The position numbers and the translations under genes were made by a program. A model generated the notes under the pieces. It searched no databases. It was not told the origin of the DNA and saw nothing but the letters and a program-made list of their open reading frames with translations. Below, one piece after another: positions 43,818 to 52,423 of a stretch of DNA of 64,000 bases (positions within the stretch are counted from its first letter, which is position 1; each line of letters opens with the position of its first letter). Origin of the DNA: RGIG5579 sp045602025 (GTDB lineage Bacteria > Bacillota > Clostridia > Oscillospirales > SIG627); contig JAZSAT010000038.1 of NCBI GenBank assembly GCA_045602025.1, forward strand, positions 71,100-135,099, read 5' to 3'.

Positions 43818-44593
43818 AATGCCACCTCGCGGATCTTCTTCATTATATCTTCCATGGCTTTTTTCGGATCGGTCTCACAGATCCCCTGTCTTTTTCCGGG
43901 AAAATTCTGTGTCATGGATAAAACCTTCGTCAAGGAGCCTTTCATTCCCATCTCTTCTTCCTTTACGGGAAGATCCTTTGCCGAAAGGATCTCCACACAT
44001 TTCCCCTTTGCCCTTCGCATAGAAAGGATCCCGGGAAGGCGCAAGGGATAGGAATATTCGCAAAGGCTGACAACGATCCTTTCCTTACAGGAAAATCTTT
44101 GAATCCCATCTTCAAGTCTTCTCGAAAAAAGGATCTCACCGTCTTTTTCTTCGATCGTCTCCACATCGGAAATAACAGGCAGGTCCATAGAAGCTGCAAG
44201 GGACGGTGCCACCTGACCCGTTTCCCCGTCAATGGCTCTTCTGCCGCAAAGGATCAAATCAAAAGGACCGTATTTTTCCGCCGCCCCTTTTAGAGTACGG
44301 GCGGTAGCGAAGGTGTCGGCACCCGCCTTTTTTCCATCAGAAAGAAGAACGGCACGATCCACACCCAAAGGAAAAAGATCCTTCAGAAGCTTTTCAATTT
44401 TGGGTGGGCCCATGGTCAAGACCACCACTTCGCCCTCTTCCTTTTTCAGGCGAAGGGCCGCCTCCAGAGCCGAGAGGTCTGCGGGGTTCCATTCCAGTCC
44501 CACACCCTCCCGATCAAGACGGTATCTGCTGTCCACCGGCACCGCCACGGAGACGGGCACGGCTTTCATACACACCAGGATTTTTTTCATCAT
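43814..44593 (-). CDS. etfB: Electron transfer flavoprotein, beta subunit
   Basis: A 259-residue EtfB. It begins KILVCMKAVPVS, then VGLEWNPADLSALEAALRLKKEEGEVVVLTMGP, DRAVLLSDGKKAGADTFATARTL, and the nucleotide-binding LILCGRRAIDGETGQVAPSLAASM near residue 120. These are family signatures. It pairs with the EtfA encoded next. 3 nt after the Fe-S protein gene. The presence of a dehydrogenase, a two-cluster Fe-S protein and EtfAB in one run suggests a membrane-free electron-bifurcating oxidation of a 2-hydroxy acid or sugar acid. Confidence 0.92.
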   Translation of the reverse strand: MMKKILVCMKAVPVSVAVPVDSRYRLDREGVGLEWNPADLSALEAALRLKKEEGEVVVLTMGPPKIEKLLKDLFPLGVDRAVLLSDGKKAGADTFATARTLKGAAEKYGPFDLILCGRRAIDGETGQVAPSLAASMDLPVISDVETIEEKDGEILFSRRLEDGIQRFSCKERIVVSLCEYSYPLRLPGILSMRRAKGKCVEILSAKDLPVKEEEMGMKGSLTKVLSMTQNFPGKRQGICETDPKKAMEDIMKKIREVAL

Positions 44594-44596
44594 ATC

Positions 44597-45664
44597 TTAT
44601 AAAAGTGCCTCATAAAGATCCACAAGAATTTTGCCTTCGGGCAGGGCTTTTTCAAACATAAAATACGCCTGAGGGCTTGCGGTGAGCATCGCTTCACAGT
44701 CGGTACGGAGAAGATCTGCCCAGCGGCCCTGTGCCACACGGGTGGTGATCTCGGGCATATAGGAATATGCTACCACAGTACCGCAGGACTTGGCAAGCTT
44801 TTCCTTCAGGAACATTTCGCCCTTTTCGTATCCAGCAGCCTCCGCCATTTTTCTCACAGGCTCAAATTCGTGAAATACTCTTGCCAGGCGGTCATCGTCA
44901 TGGCACGCACCCTTGATTCCGAGTGCTTTTTTCTTTTCGATCTTGCCTTCTTCGATGAGAGCCGCCACAAAAGAAGTTGCTGTCATCACATCATTTTTAA
45001 TCTCACAGCCCCATTCGGGGTACTTCTGCTTCATAATTTCCGCATCGTAGCTGTCAAGGACCACAACGGGAAGACCGGCTTCGGAAATGGCCGCCGCGCA
45101 TTTTTTCGCCTGATCGGACACCTCTTCTGTATAACCGATCAAGTCCGCAAGCATAAAGCCGGAGGAGGGCTCCTTTTCCAGAACCTTGGCAGAAACCCCT
45201 GCTTTTTTCAAAAGAGCCAGGAAATTCTTTGCCATTTTGGGAGCACGGTGGGCTGCCGCATCACCGATGTAAACAAGCACATCCTTACCGTCCTGTGCAA
45301 AATCGGGCTTTTCTTCTCCGAAAATATTGCCGGTGGAAAGAGCGTTTTCCACCAATACCATTACTTCCTCGGGTGCTACATCCTCTACCACGGCCTGTCC
45401 TCTTGCCTCACGAATGAAAAGAGGGGGCTGATAGCCGGTAACGCAGTCATTGGTACAAGCATCGCAAAGAAGACATTCGTACATAGCCTTTGCCATATCA
45501 CGGTCAAATTCCTGTGTTCCTTTTTCTACCATACTGAGAAGAAGTCCCTTTGCACGGGGCGTATTCAATTCCTTACCGGTCTGATGCTGAACGGGGCACA
45601 GATGGCGGCACATCCAGCAAAAACGGCATTTTTCCGCATGATGAAGCGCATTTTGACTAATCAT
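44597..45664 (-). CDS. (Fe-S)-binding oxidoreductase subunit (GlcF/HdrD-like)
   Basis: A 355-residue protein. Two [4Fe-4S] ferredoxin motifs lie at residues 13-23 (CRFCWMCRHLC) and 64-74 (CLLCDACTNDC), each with a further Cys-Pro or Cys-Val. The rest resembles the heterodisulfide-reductase type region, but the classical CCG repeats are reduced: only KGACHDDDRLARVF near residue 250 and KSCGTVVAYSY near 290 remain. It probably wires the flavin dehydrogenase encoded upstream to EtfAB. 20 nt after that gene. Confidence 0.82.
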   Translation of the reverse strand: MISQNALHHAEKCRFCWMCRHLCPVQHQTGKELNTPRAKGLLLSMVEKGTQEFDRDMAKAMYECLLCDACTNDCVTGYQPPLFIREARGQAVVEDVAPEEVMVLVENALSTGNIFGEEKPDFAQDGKDVLVYIGDAAAHRAPKMAKNFLALLKKAGVSAKVLEKEPSSGFMLADLIGYTEEVSDQAKKCAAAISEAGLPVVVLDSYDAEIMKQKYPEWGCEIKNDVMTATSFVAALIEEGKIEKKKALGIKGACHDDDRLARVFHEFEPVRKMAEAAGYEKGEMFLKEKLAKSCGTVVAYSYMPEITTRVAQGRWADLLRTDCEAMLTASPQAYFMFEKALPEGKILVDLYEALL

Positions 45665-45684
45665 TTTCGTTTCCTCCTGTCATC

Positions 45685-47112
45685 TTACAGTCCCAATTTA
45701 TAGGGGTTCATAATTCCGTTGGGGTCAAGCTTTGTTTTCAGAGCCTCCAGCACCTGCATAGCAGGGCCGTACTGCTCTCTGACCAGTCTTGAAAGCTTCA
45801 GACCGATGCCGTGGTGGTCATTGAGAACACCGCCGTTTTCCAAAGCGGCGCGGACGCCTGCATTCCAGATCTGATTATGAACGCGCAGTGCCTCCTCGGG
45901 GTCCTTGGGGGGATTGTCGATAATAAAGCGGGAATAGTTCATTGCACCCCAGTCATACCAGTGGGAGCTATGGGAAATAAAGCGAACACCGTATTCTTTA
46001 AATCCCTCTTCCACGGTCTTTTTCATCGCGCGGTAGATCTTTTCAATGTTATCGTGGGTAGCAACGGTATCCAATGTTCCGAACATCTGAGGAAGGTCCA
46101 TAATGTGACCGGGATAGAAGAAGGTGATTCTGTTTTCGAACCACTTTTCACCGTAATCGGTGCCAAGATCCTCCGCGCCGTATTTTTTGGCGATCTCCAG
46201 AACGATCTCAAGCTCCGCATCTACGATCTTCTTGTAGCCTTCCAGCGTCAGGTTCAAAAAAGATCCCTTCTTTTCAAAGCCGATAACCTTTTTAATGATG
46301 GAAACGGTCTCCGCCTCGTCAAACAAACGAACGATGGAGGGCTTTACTGCCTGTACGATCTCACGGCAAGCCTCGTAACCGATGTGAATATCGGAGAAAA
46401 GGAAAGCGTGGTGGATTCTCACCTCGGGCTGCTTTACGATCTTGAATTTTGCCTTGGTCATCACGCCCAGCGTTCCCTCAGAGCCTACAAAAACAGGGAT
46501 CAGATTGGGACCGGTAGAGTGCTTGGGCACGGGAAGGGTGTTAATGATATCGCCATTGGGAAGCACCACCTCAAGAGACAGGCACATATCGTCCATTTTA
46601 CCGTATTTGGTGGAAAGAATACCGATACCGTTGTGTGCCAAAGCACCGCCCACGGTACAACAGGTCATACAGGAAGGAAGATGCATCACAGAATAACCTT
46701 TTTCATTGACCAGATCCTCCAAAACGGAGAAGATCATACCGGTCTCACAGGTTACATATCCTGCTTCCACATTGAGTTCCAAAAGCTTATCCATACGCTT
46801 TACATCCAGAAGGATACCGCCGGATACGGGCAGTGCGCCGCCCTGACTGCCGGAGCCGCCGCCCCAGGTAGTCACAGGGATCTTATAATAATTTGCAATC
46901 TTTAAAACCTTGGAAACTTCCTCTGCGCTGCCGGGACGAACCACGATATCGGGCATGGGGCCTTTTTCCCCTGCGTCCTGCCATTTGCGGCTCAACCAGA
47001 AATAGTCTACGGAATAAACAGCGCATTCTGCCTGAGAGGTAGAAACGTTCTCTACGCCTACCGCATCCTCAAGCTCGGATCGGATCATATGAAACATCAA
47101 AGATTTTTCCAT
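45685..47112 (-). CDS. FAD-linked oxidase (GlcD / D-lactate dehydrogenase family)
   Basis: A 475-residue vanillyl-alcohol-oxidase-fold dehydrogenase. FAD-binding PCMH domain: MPDIVVRPGSAEEVSKVLKIANYYKIPVTTWGGGSGSQGGALPVSGGILLDVKRMDKLL (residues 50-110), LPSCMTCCTVGGALAHNGIGILSTKYG and FVGSEGTLGVMTKAKFKIV. C-terminal cap: NHxH-type GGVLNDHHGIGLKLSRL near 435. Relatives oxidise D-lactate, glycolate or other 2-hydroxy acids. Adjacent Fe-S protein and EtfAB suggest NAD-linked, flavin-based electron transfer as in anaerobic lactate oxidation. In this sugar operon the substrate could be a sugar acid or the lactate formed from a deoxy sugar. Confidence 0.88.
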   Translation of the reverse strand: MEKSLMFHMIRSELEDAVGVENVSTSQAECAVYSVDYFWLSRKWQDAGEKGPMPDIVVRPGSAEEVSKVLKIANYYKIPVTTWGGGSGSQGGALPVSGGILLDVKRMDKLLELNVEAGYVTCETGMIFSVLEDLVNEKGYSVMHLPSCMTCCTVGGALAHNGIGILSTKYGKMDDMCLSLEVVLPNGDIINTLPVPKHSTGPNLIPVFVGSEGTLGVMTKAKFKIVKQPEVRIHHAFLFSDIHIGYEACREIVQAVKPSIVRLFDEAETVSIIKKVIGFEKKGSFLNLTLEGYKKIVDAELEIVLEIAKKYGAEDLGTDYGEKWFENRITFFYPGHIMDLPQMFGTLDTVATHDNIEKIYRAMKKTVEEGFKEYGVRFISHSSHWYDWGAMNYSRFIIDNPPKDPEEALRVHNQIWNAGVRAALENGGVLNDHHGIGLKLSRLVREQYGPAMQVLEALKTKLDPNGIMNPYKLGL

Positions 47113-47135
47113 TTTATGTACTCCTTTTCAGTGTT

Positions 47136-47924
47136 TTACTTAATATAGTCCATCACTTCCCCATAACCGCAGAAGGTCACACAGGGACAGCGACGCAAGA
47201 GGGAGGCAGGGACAAAGGCAGTCTCTTCATCGAAAAGCGCGTGCTTTAAGGGGCCCACCTGCCAGGGTCTGTTCAAAGCAATATATACCTTTTTAGAGGA
47301 AAGAATCTGCTTCATTCCCACGGTGATACACCACTGGGGCATTCCCTGCAAGTCTCCTCTGTTATAGCCGTATGCATTGATGGTCTTTGTTTCCCTTGAA
47401 ATGGGAAGCACTCTCGTACCGAGCCGCGCAAACGCATCACAGGACATCTCCTCTTCCGGAGGCTCGTTAAAGGCAATGTGTCCGTTGATACCGAGACCGC
47501 CGAAGCACATATCCACACCGCCAAGAGAAGCGATCATACGGTCGTATTCCTCTTCCTTGCCGGGCTCGGGAAAATGCCGTTGACTTTCGGGCATCACAAG
47601 ATCCTCGCGGACAAGGTCGTAAAATTCCGTTTTCATTCTGCGGTAAAAGCTCAAGGGATCCTCGGGCCCCACCGCCTCCGTTTCGGAAAGCATATATTCA
47701 TCCATATTGAAAAAGTGAACATTTTTCAGAGAAACGCCGAGGCGGTTTACCATTTCTGCCAAAATGGGGTATTGATTGGTAGGACCAACGGGGACGATCA
47801 TCACCGTTTTCTCCCCTTTTTCGTTATGAGAAATGATCTCCTCCAGCATCGTCAGAGCCATATCGAAATAAACATCGTATTCGGTATTGACCCGTTTCAA
47901 GCACATATTACATGGTTTTTCCAT
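47136..47924 (-). CDS. Glucosamine-6-phosphate deaminase-like protein (NagB family)
   Basis: A 262-residue NagB-fold protein. Conserved pieces: VPVGPTNQYPILAEMV near residue 46, VHFFNMDEYML with the catalytic Asp near 75, and GGLGINGHIAFNEPPEE near 142. NagB-type enzymes isomerise and deaminate amino-sugar phosphates or, in relatives, hydrolyse lactones. With the SIS protein, PfkB kinase and class II aldolase it recalls galactosamine (aga-type) pathways, where a ketose 6-phosphate is phosphorylated and cleaved. 14 nt after the SIS gene. Substrate unproven. Confidence 0.83.
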   Translation of the reverse strand: MEKPCNMCLKRVNTEYDVYFDMALTMLEEIISHNEKGEKTVMIVPVGPTNQYPILAEMVNRLGVSLKNVHFFNMDEYMLSETEAVGPEDPLSFYRRMKTEFYDLVREDLVMPESQRHFPEPGKEEEYDRMIASLGGVDMCFGGLGINGHIAFNEPPEEEMSCDAFARLGTRVLPISRETKTINAYGYNRGDLQGMPQWCITVGMKQILSSKKVYIALNRPWQVGPLKHALFDEETAFVPASLLRRCPCVTFCGYGEVMDYIK

Positions 47925-47938
47925 ATCAAAGCTCCTTT

Positions 47939-49636
47939 TTATTTGATTCCAAAGGTTCGGATGGCAGCCTGTGCGGGACTGACAAGAGTCCCCTCCGCCT
48001 CCGATAAGGCTTTTGCATAAAAAATTTCTTCCAGTGCCTTTTCATAAGGGACTTCGCAAAGGTCCGATACGATCCGCGCACTGCGGTCCACCAGTTTTTT
48101 GTTACTCATGGCAAGACAGGTCATCCAGTTTCCGCAGATTCTGCCAAGTCTCGCCATCACCCCTGTGGAAAGGGTATTGAGCATCATTTTCACAGCAAGA
48201 TGCTCCAAAAGATCCATTCCCGTTTCAGGGAGAGAAAGCCCTGCTTCCGAAAGGGTCATTTCACCCATATCCGAATAGCGTTTTCCATGCTCCAAAAAGC
48301 TTTCGGGTGCCTTTTCTTTATCCACCCAAAGGGCAAAGGACAAGGGAGCCTTTTCTCTTTGCGGATCCGCTTCGTTTCCGATCATAAATTTTTTCAGAGC
48401 ACCTCTTCCGATGTCGGGGATCTTTTCGATCTGATTCTCCGTCAGCCCCAGATCCTCATATACCTTTTTCTCCCATTCAATGCAATTCGGCTCCCGAAGG
48501 AAGCATTTTCTCCAGGCCTCGTCCGTGGGACAGGTAGGATTTTTCACAAAGGCCCAGGAATCGGGGTCATTCGGCATATCCGATGAACGGAAGGGCGGCG
48601 TCATAAAGGTAGGAGCGCGCTCCGTGGTATCGGTCAGAACATCCAGAAGATATTCATCGGCAAACAAGGTGATCAAACCACCGGCCCGATAGACCTCTTC
48701 TTCCCTTTCGGAGCATTTCGCTATAAGAGAAACACATTTTTCTTCCAAAAGCTGCCCTGTCATTTCCACAAAGGCTTTTCCGTAAAAGGCATATCCGGGA
48801 AATTCTGCCTTCACACCCGCTTCCTTTAAAATATCAAACAGCGCACCCTCCAGTGCCACCGCAGCGGCAAACTGCTCAAAGGAGGAGGACTGCATACGGG
48901 TGGAGCCCGTCAGGGCCATAGATCCGCAGGGGAGAGTCAACACCTTACACCGCGGGTTCAGGTAGACCTCTCTTGCCCGCGCCATTTTTTCGATAATGGG
49001 CTTCGGGTCCGAGCAGATGAGCATATAAGCATCCGCACCGTCCTCCAGAGCCCCGGTACAGCTTCCGAGGATCGATGTGGTCTCGCCCGTTGCGGTCACG
49101 CCTACGATCAGATCCCCTTTTGTAAAATGCATCTCTTTTGCCTGTCGGTTTCCTAAAAGGGTGGAGTCCTCAAAGGATTCCACCGCGCGGATCACCGCGT
49201 AGTCACCGCCGGTCATAATGTTTTTTACGGCATCAAGCTTTTTCAAAAGGGCATCCTTTTCCTCGGGATAAAGCCTTGAAAGCTTTTCGATCCCGCCTCT
49301 CCAGGACTGCTCCAGTCTCATGGAAAGTCTTCCGGAGGAGCCACAGCCGGAAAAGACCACCTTCCCGCCGTTTTGGATGGTTTCCCGCACCTTTTCGGCA
49401 AAAAGGGCATATTCCCTTTCGGAAAGAGCCTTCTCGGCTCGCTTTGCCATCTCATGATCCACCTGAAACAGAAGGCGTACCCCCTCCTCCATAGACCTTT
49501 CGTAGGTCTGAGAAAGGTAACGGGTCAAGGGGTGAGGCTTTTCCGCAGACACATAGCCCATGCGGTACTCACCGTCATTTTTCAAAAAGGATTCCGCTTC
49601 AAGCTTTGCTTTTTCGCGAAGATGTTTCATATCCAT
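47939..49636 (-). CDS. Double-SIS-domain protein, MurQ/GckR-like
   Basis: A 565-residue protein related to MurNAc-6-phosphate etherase (MurQ) and glucokinase regulatory protein, but about twice MurQ length. First SIS domain: VVFSGCGSSGRLSMRLEQSW (residues 90-110) and LIVGVTATGETTSILGSC near 175, with GSMALTGSTRMQSSSFEQ near 240. A second, more divergent SIS-like half follows from about residue 290 and ends with a helical cap. MurQ cleaves lactyl ethers from MurNAc-6-P; the catalytic role here is unknown, and isomerase or regulator functions are possible. Stands 17 nt after the pfkB-like gene. Confidence 0.75.
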   Translation of the reverse strand: MDMKHLREKAKLEAESFLKNDGEYRMGYVSAEKPHPLTRYLSQTYERSMEEGVRLLFQVDHEMAKRAEKALSEREYALFAEKVRETIQNGGKVVFSGCGSSGRLSMRLEQSWRGGIEKLSRLYPEEKDALLKKLDAVKNIMTGGDYAVIRAVESFEDSTLLGNRQAKEMHFTKGDLIVGVTATGETTSILGSCTGALEDGADAYMLICSDPKPIIEKMARAREVYLNPRCKVLTLPCGSMALTGSTRMQSSSFEQFAAAVALEGALFDILKEAGVKAEFPGYAFYGKAFVEMTGQLLEEKCVSLIAKCSEREEEVYRAGGLITLFADEYLLDVLTDTTERAPTFMTPPFRSSDMPNDPDSWAFVKNPTCPTDEAWRKCFLREPNCIEWEKKVYEDLGLTENQIEKIPDIGRGALKKFMIGNEADPQREKAPLSFALWVDKEKAPESFLEHGKRYSDMGEMTLSEAGLSLPETGMDLLEHLAVKMMLNTLSTGVMARLGRICGNWMTCLAMSNKKLVDRSARIVSDLCEVPYEKALEEIFYAKALSEAEGTLVSPAQAAIRTFGIK

Positions 49637-49653
49637 CTTTTTTCTCCGTGTCC

Positions 49654-50580
49654 TTATTTTTCTTCCGCAGGCAAAAGAAACCCGCGATCGGTAAGAAATT
49701 CCTTTACCTCTTCATAAGAGGGAACACCGCCTCTTGCACCTACCTTGGTGCATTTGAGGGCAGAAACGGCGCTGGAGAAGATACAGCTTGTCTTCACATC
49801 CCAGCCCTTTGTAAGAGCAAAGGCAAAAGCACCGTGGAATACATCCCCCGAGCCGTTGGTATCCACCGCCTCAACGGGAAATGCGGGATAAGAGAGGATC
49901 TCTTTTCCGTCGTAGTAGATACCGCCCTTTTTCCCCTGGGTGATCACAAGAATCCTCGGTCGGTACATTTCCCAAAGCTTTTTTGCCGCCTCTTTGGCTG
50001 ACCGGGAATCGGTATGCCCCATGGCAAATTCTTCCGAAGGGATCAGAACATCCGTTAAAGAAAGAAGCTTTTCCACGCCGGGGTATCTTCCGCCTGCATC
50101 GTAAAGCACAAGGGTATTTTTTTCTTTTGCAATTTTTGCACCTGCTACGGCAGCATCCAGATCGTTTCCGTCCACCATAAGGATCTCTGCTTTTGCAATG
50201 GCTTCTTTTTCTTTTTCATTCAGCACGGTGCCGGGTACGGTGCCACGATGGAACACACAGGTTCTGGTGGCACTTTTATCGGAAAGCCAGATAAAAGACT
50301 GAAAGCCGTCGGTATCGGGGACCGTTTTCATACATTCGGTATCCACACCGTATGTTTCAAAATCGCCTCGAAGGAACTCCCCCGCCCCGTCGTCACTGCA
50401 ATTGCCGATGTAGGCCGCCGGAGCACCCAGCTTCGCCGCCGCCACAAGGCCCGTTCCGCAAGGACCGCCGCCGCAGCGGGTAATTTCCTCCGCCTTCTTC
50501 TTGGTATCCTCAGTGGGATAAGAATCCAGTCGGATCAAGGTGTCCATTACATTGGCACCGATTCCTACGATCTTTGCCAT
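49654..50580 (-). CDS. PfkB-family carbohydrate kinase
   Basis: A 308-residue ribokinase-fold kinase. The N-terminal substrate region GIGANVMDTLIRLDSYP and CGGGPCGTGLVAAAKLGAPAAYIGNCSDDGAGEF are typical, and the C-terminal ATP/anion-hole signature VEAVDTNGSGDVFHGAFAFALTKG carries the catalytic Asp near residue 252. It probably phosphorylates a ketose monophosphate made upstream to give a bisphosphate for the aldolase encoded just before. Only 1 nt separates it from the aldolase stop. Confidence 0.88.
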   Translation of the reverse strand: MAKIVGIGANVMDTLIRLDSYPTEDTKKKAEEITRCGGGPCGTGLVAAAKLGAPAAYIGNCSDDGAGEFLRGDFETYGVDTECMKTVPDTDGFQSFIWLSDKSATRTCVFHRGTVPGTVLNEKEKEAIAKAEILMVDGNDLDAAVAGAKIAKEKNTLVLYDAGGRYPGVEKLLSLTDVLIPSEEFAMGHTDSRSAKEAAKKLWEMYRPRILVITQGKKGGIYYDGKEILSYPAFPVEAVDTNGSGDVFHGAFAFALTKGWDVKTSCIFSSAVSALKCTKVGARGGVPSYEEVKEFLTDRGFLLPAEEK

Positions 50581-50581
50581 A

Positions 50582-51421
50582 TCAGTCTACCTTGCCGTCA
50601 GCACCGGTGAGGCGGATCTTGGATATTGCAAGCTCCTTTACGGTCTGAATGGCTTTTTTCATAAATACATCCACCGCAAGAGAACGCTTGGGATCGGCAA
50701 GAGCTTCGGCCGTTCCCTCTGCAAAAGCACAGCAAACATCCGTACCGATGTTCATTTTGCGAATACCTGCCTTGATCGCCGCTTTCACCTGTTCGTCGGG
50801 AATACCGGAGCCGCCGTGAAGCACAAGGGGAATTCCCGCAGCCTCGCGGATCTTCTTGACTCTTTCAATATCGAGCTTGGGCTCTTTTTTGTAATGACCG
50901 TGTGCATTGCCCACAAGAACCGCAAGACAGCAAACGCCGGTCTCTTCCACAAATTTCTTTGCTTCCTCGGGATCGGTAAATTCTCCCATGGTGTCATCGG
51001 CGGCAGAGCCTACATGACCGATCTCTCCCTCAACACCAACGCCCAGAATGCCGCACATTTCCACAGCACTCTTGGTCAAAGCCACATTTTCCTCAAAGGA
51101 GAAAGCCGAGCCGTCCTGCATAATGCCGGTATAGCCCCAGCGAAGTGCCTTATACACTTCCTCTTTTCCCGCTGCATGATCCAGATGAAGGCAAACGGGA
51201 ACACTTGCCTTTCTTGCCGCAGCAATGGCGGCGGGGCTTACATAATAGCCTACCTCTTCATTGATCAGTCTGGGATACAGCTGCATGATAACAGGGGCAC
51301 GAAGCTCCTCCGCTGCAGCGATCACGCCCATTACGGTCTCGGTGTTGTACACATTGAAAGCGGGAATGCAGTATTCTCCTTTTTCAGCCATTTCGATGAT
51401 TTCCTGTAAGGTGATAAGCAT
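50582..51421 (-). CDS. Class II fructose-bisphosphate/tagatose-bisphosphate aldolase family
   Basis: A 279-residue zinc aldolase, first gene of the thirteen-gene operon. Motifs: IPAFNVYNTETVMGVIAAAEE (18-38), catalytic and zinc-binding VCLHLDHAAGKEEV near residue 77, VEGEIGHVGSAAD near 134, AVLVGNAHGHYK with zinc His near 170, and VLHGGSGIPDEQVKAAIKAGIRKMNIGT near 200. It splits a ketose bisphosphate into two trioses. Tagatose-, fructose- and deoxyketo-gluconate phosphate aldolases share this fold, so the substrate is open. The ATG at 51421 follows AAGGAGAG and its promoter is at 51477-51504. Confidence 0.88.
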   Translation of the reverse strand: MLITLQEIIEMAEKGEYCIPAFNVYNTETVMGVIAAAEELRAPVIMQLYPRLINEEVGYYVSPAAIAAARKASVPVCLHLDHAAGKEEVYKALRWGYTGIMQDGSAFSFEENVALTKSAVEMCGILGVGVEGEIGHVGSAADDTMGEFTDPEEAKKFVEETGVCCLAVLVGNAHGHYKKEPKLDIERVKKIREAAGIPLVLHGGSGIPDEQVKAAIKAGIRKMNIGTDVCCAFAEGTAEALADPKRSLAVDVFMKKAIQTVKELAISKIRLTGADGKVD

Positions 51422-51476
51422 AATATCTCTCCTTAATATACTTATTTATAGATGTTACTCGGGTCCCTTTTCCTTG

Positions 51477-51524
51477 ATTATAGCAAAAAATATCCGTTCT
51501 ACAATCCATAAAACAAAATTTGTT
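51477..51524 (-). promoter_or_regulatory. Promoter and candidate operator of the sugar operon
   Basis: Left-reading TTGTAG (51499-51504), 16 nt, TATAAT (51477-51482). Just upstream is the palindrome AACAAA-A-TTTGTT (51512-51524), between this promoter and the divergent AraC gene, where an AraC-type activator would bind. Function inferred. Confidence 0.6.
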
Positions 51525-51571
51525 ATTCCATTTTTCGGTTTTTTGTGTTACAATGAAATGGGTGATTTATT

Positions 51572-52375
51572 ATGGATTTTCAAGCTTTGAACAAAATATT
51601 CGCTACAGATTTCAACATTGACGGTATTGCCTGTCCCTACAGAAGCTGGACCGCAGACACAAGGTACAATTATTTAGAGGTACCAAGGCATAAAAACGGG
51701 CTGATGCTGCTGACGGATTACCCCGTGGAATATCTCTTCCCCGACGGCAAAAAAAAGCAGAAGCACCCGGGAGATCTGATCCTCCTTCCAAAATCTGCTC
51801 ATTATATGATTCGGTTTTTGGTACCGGAGGGTAAAACCACACATCCCGCTGTCATCAACTTCCGCCTTACCGACCCGGACGGCAAAGAGATCGATCTGGA
51901 GCCGAGGGTTCTTTCTCTTTGCAAGGACGACGGAAGACTGTCTCCTCTTTTTCAGGAGGCGATCCATCTGTTTCAGTCCGCATCCCCCGCAAGGCTGAAG
52001 GGAAAGGTCTATGAAATCCTCGATGAGATCTTTCCTCTTATCGATGAGGACGAGTGCTGCATTGATTACATCAACCGCCATTATACCAAAAAATTCAGCA
52101 TCCCTCTCCTTGCGGATAAATGCGCCATGTGTGAGACATCTTACCGAAAACGCTTTAAAGAGATCACAGGCCTTTCCCCCGTTTCTTACATCAACGCTCT
52201 GAAGATCGAGAAGGCCTGTCAGATGCTCATCAGCGACGATATGCGTCTGCAGGACATCAGCGACTTTTTGGGCTTTTACAGCCTCCCCTATTTTTATAAG
52301 ATCTTCAAAGAACAAAAGGGCATTACCCCCAATCAGTACTATCGGCTCGCCACCCAGAAAAACACAAAGGAATAA
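51572..52375 (+). CDS. AraC-family transcriptional regulator
   Basis: A 267-residue regulator. The N-terminal part is an AraC-type cupin sensor (PVEYLFPDGKKKQKHPGDLILLPKSAHYMIRF). The C-terminal hundred residues hold two helix-turn-helix motifs: SIPLLADKCAMCETSYRKRFKEITGLSPVSYINALKIEKACQML and DISDFLGFYSLPYFYKIFKEQKGITPNQYY. It is divergent from the aldolase gene and most likely activates the thirteen-gene operon on sensing a sugar. The ATG at 51572 has GGGTGA upstream. Its own promoter is not clear. Confidence 0.9.
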   Translation: MDFQALNKIFATDFNIDGIACPYRSWTADTRYNYLEVPRHKNGLMLLTDYPVEYLFPDGKKKQKHPGDLILLPKSAHYMIRFLVPEGKTTHPAVINFRLTDPDGKEIDLEPRVLSLCKDDGRLSPLFQEAIHLFQSASPARLKGKVYEILDEIFPLIDEDECCIDYINRHYTKKFSIPLLADKCAMCETSYRKRFKEITGLSPVSYINALKIEKACQMLISDDMRLQDISDFLGFYSLPYFYKIFKEQKGITPNQYYRLATQKNTKE

Positions 52376-52380
52376 AGAAG

Positions 52381-52418
52381 AAAGCCACTACCGAAATTCG
52401 GTAGTGGCTTTTACTTTT
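52381..52418. terminator. Terminator between araC-type gene and adhesin
   Basis: AAAGCCACTACCGAA (52381-52395) and TTCGGTAGTGGCTTT (52397-52411) form a nearly perfect hairpin; T run follows on the right. Serves the convergent genes on both sides. Confidence 0.88.
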
Positions 52419-52423
52419 TCAGT

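Noticed and set aside
42130..51421. A standard myo-inositol operon
   Set aside because: IolB-like, PfkB and class II aldolase genes are present, but the inositol dehydrogenase, dehydratase and hydrolase genes are absent and the kinase does not look like IolC.
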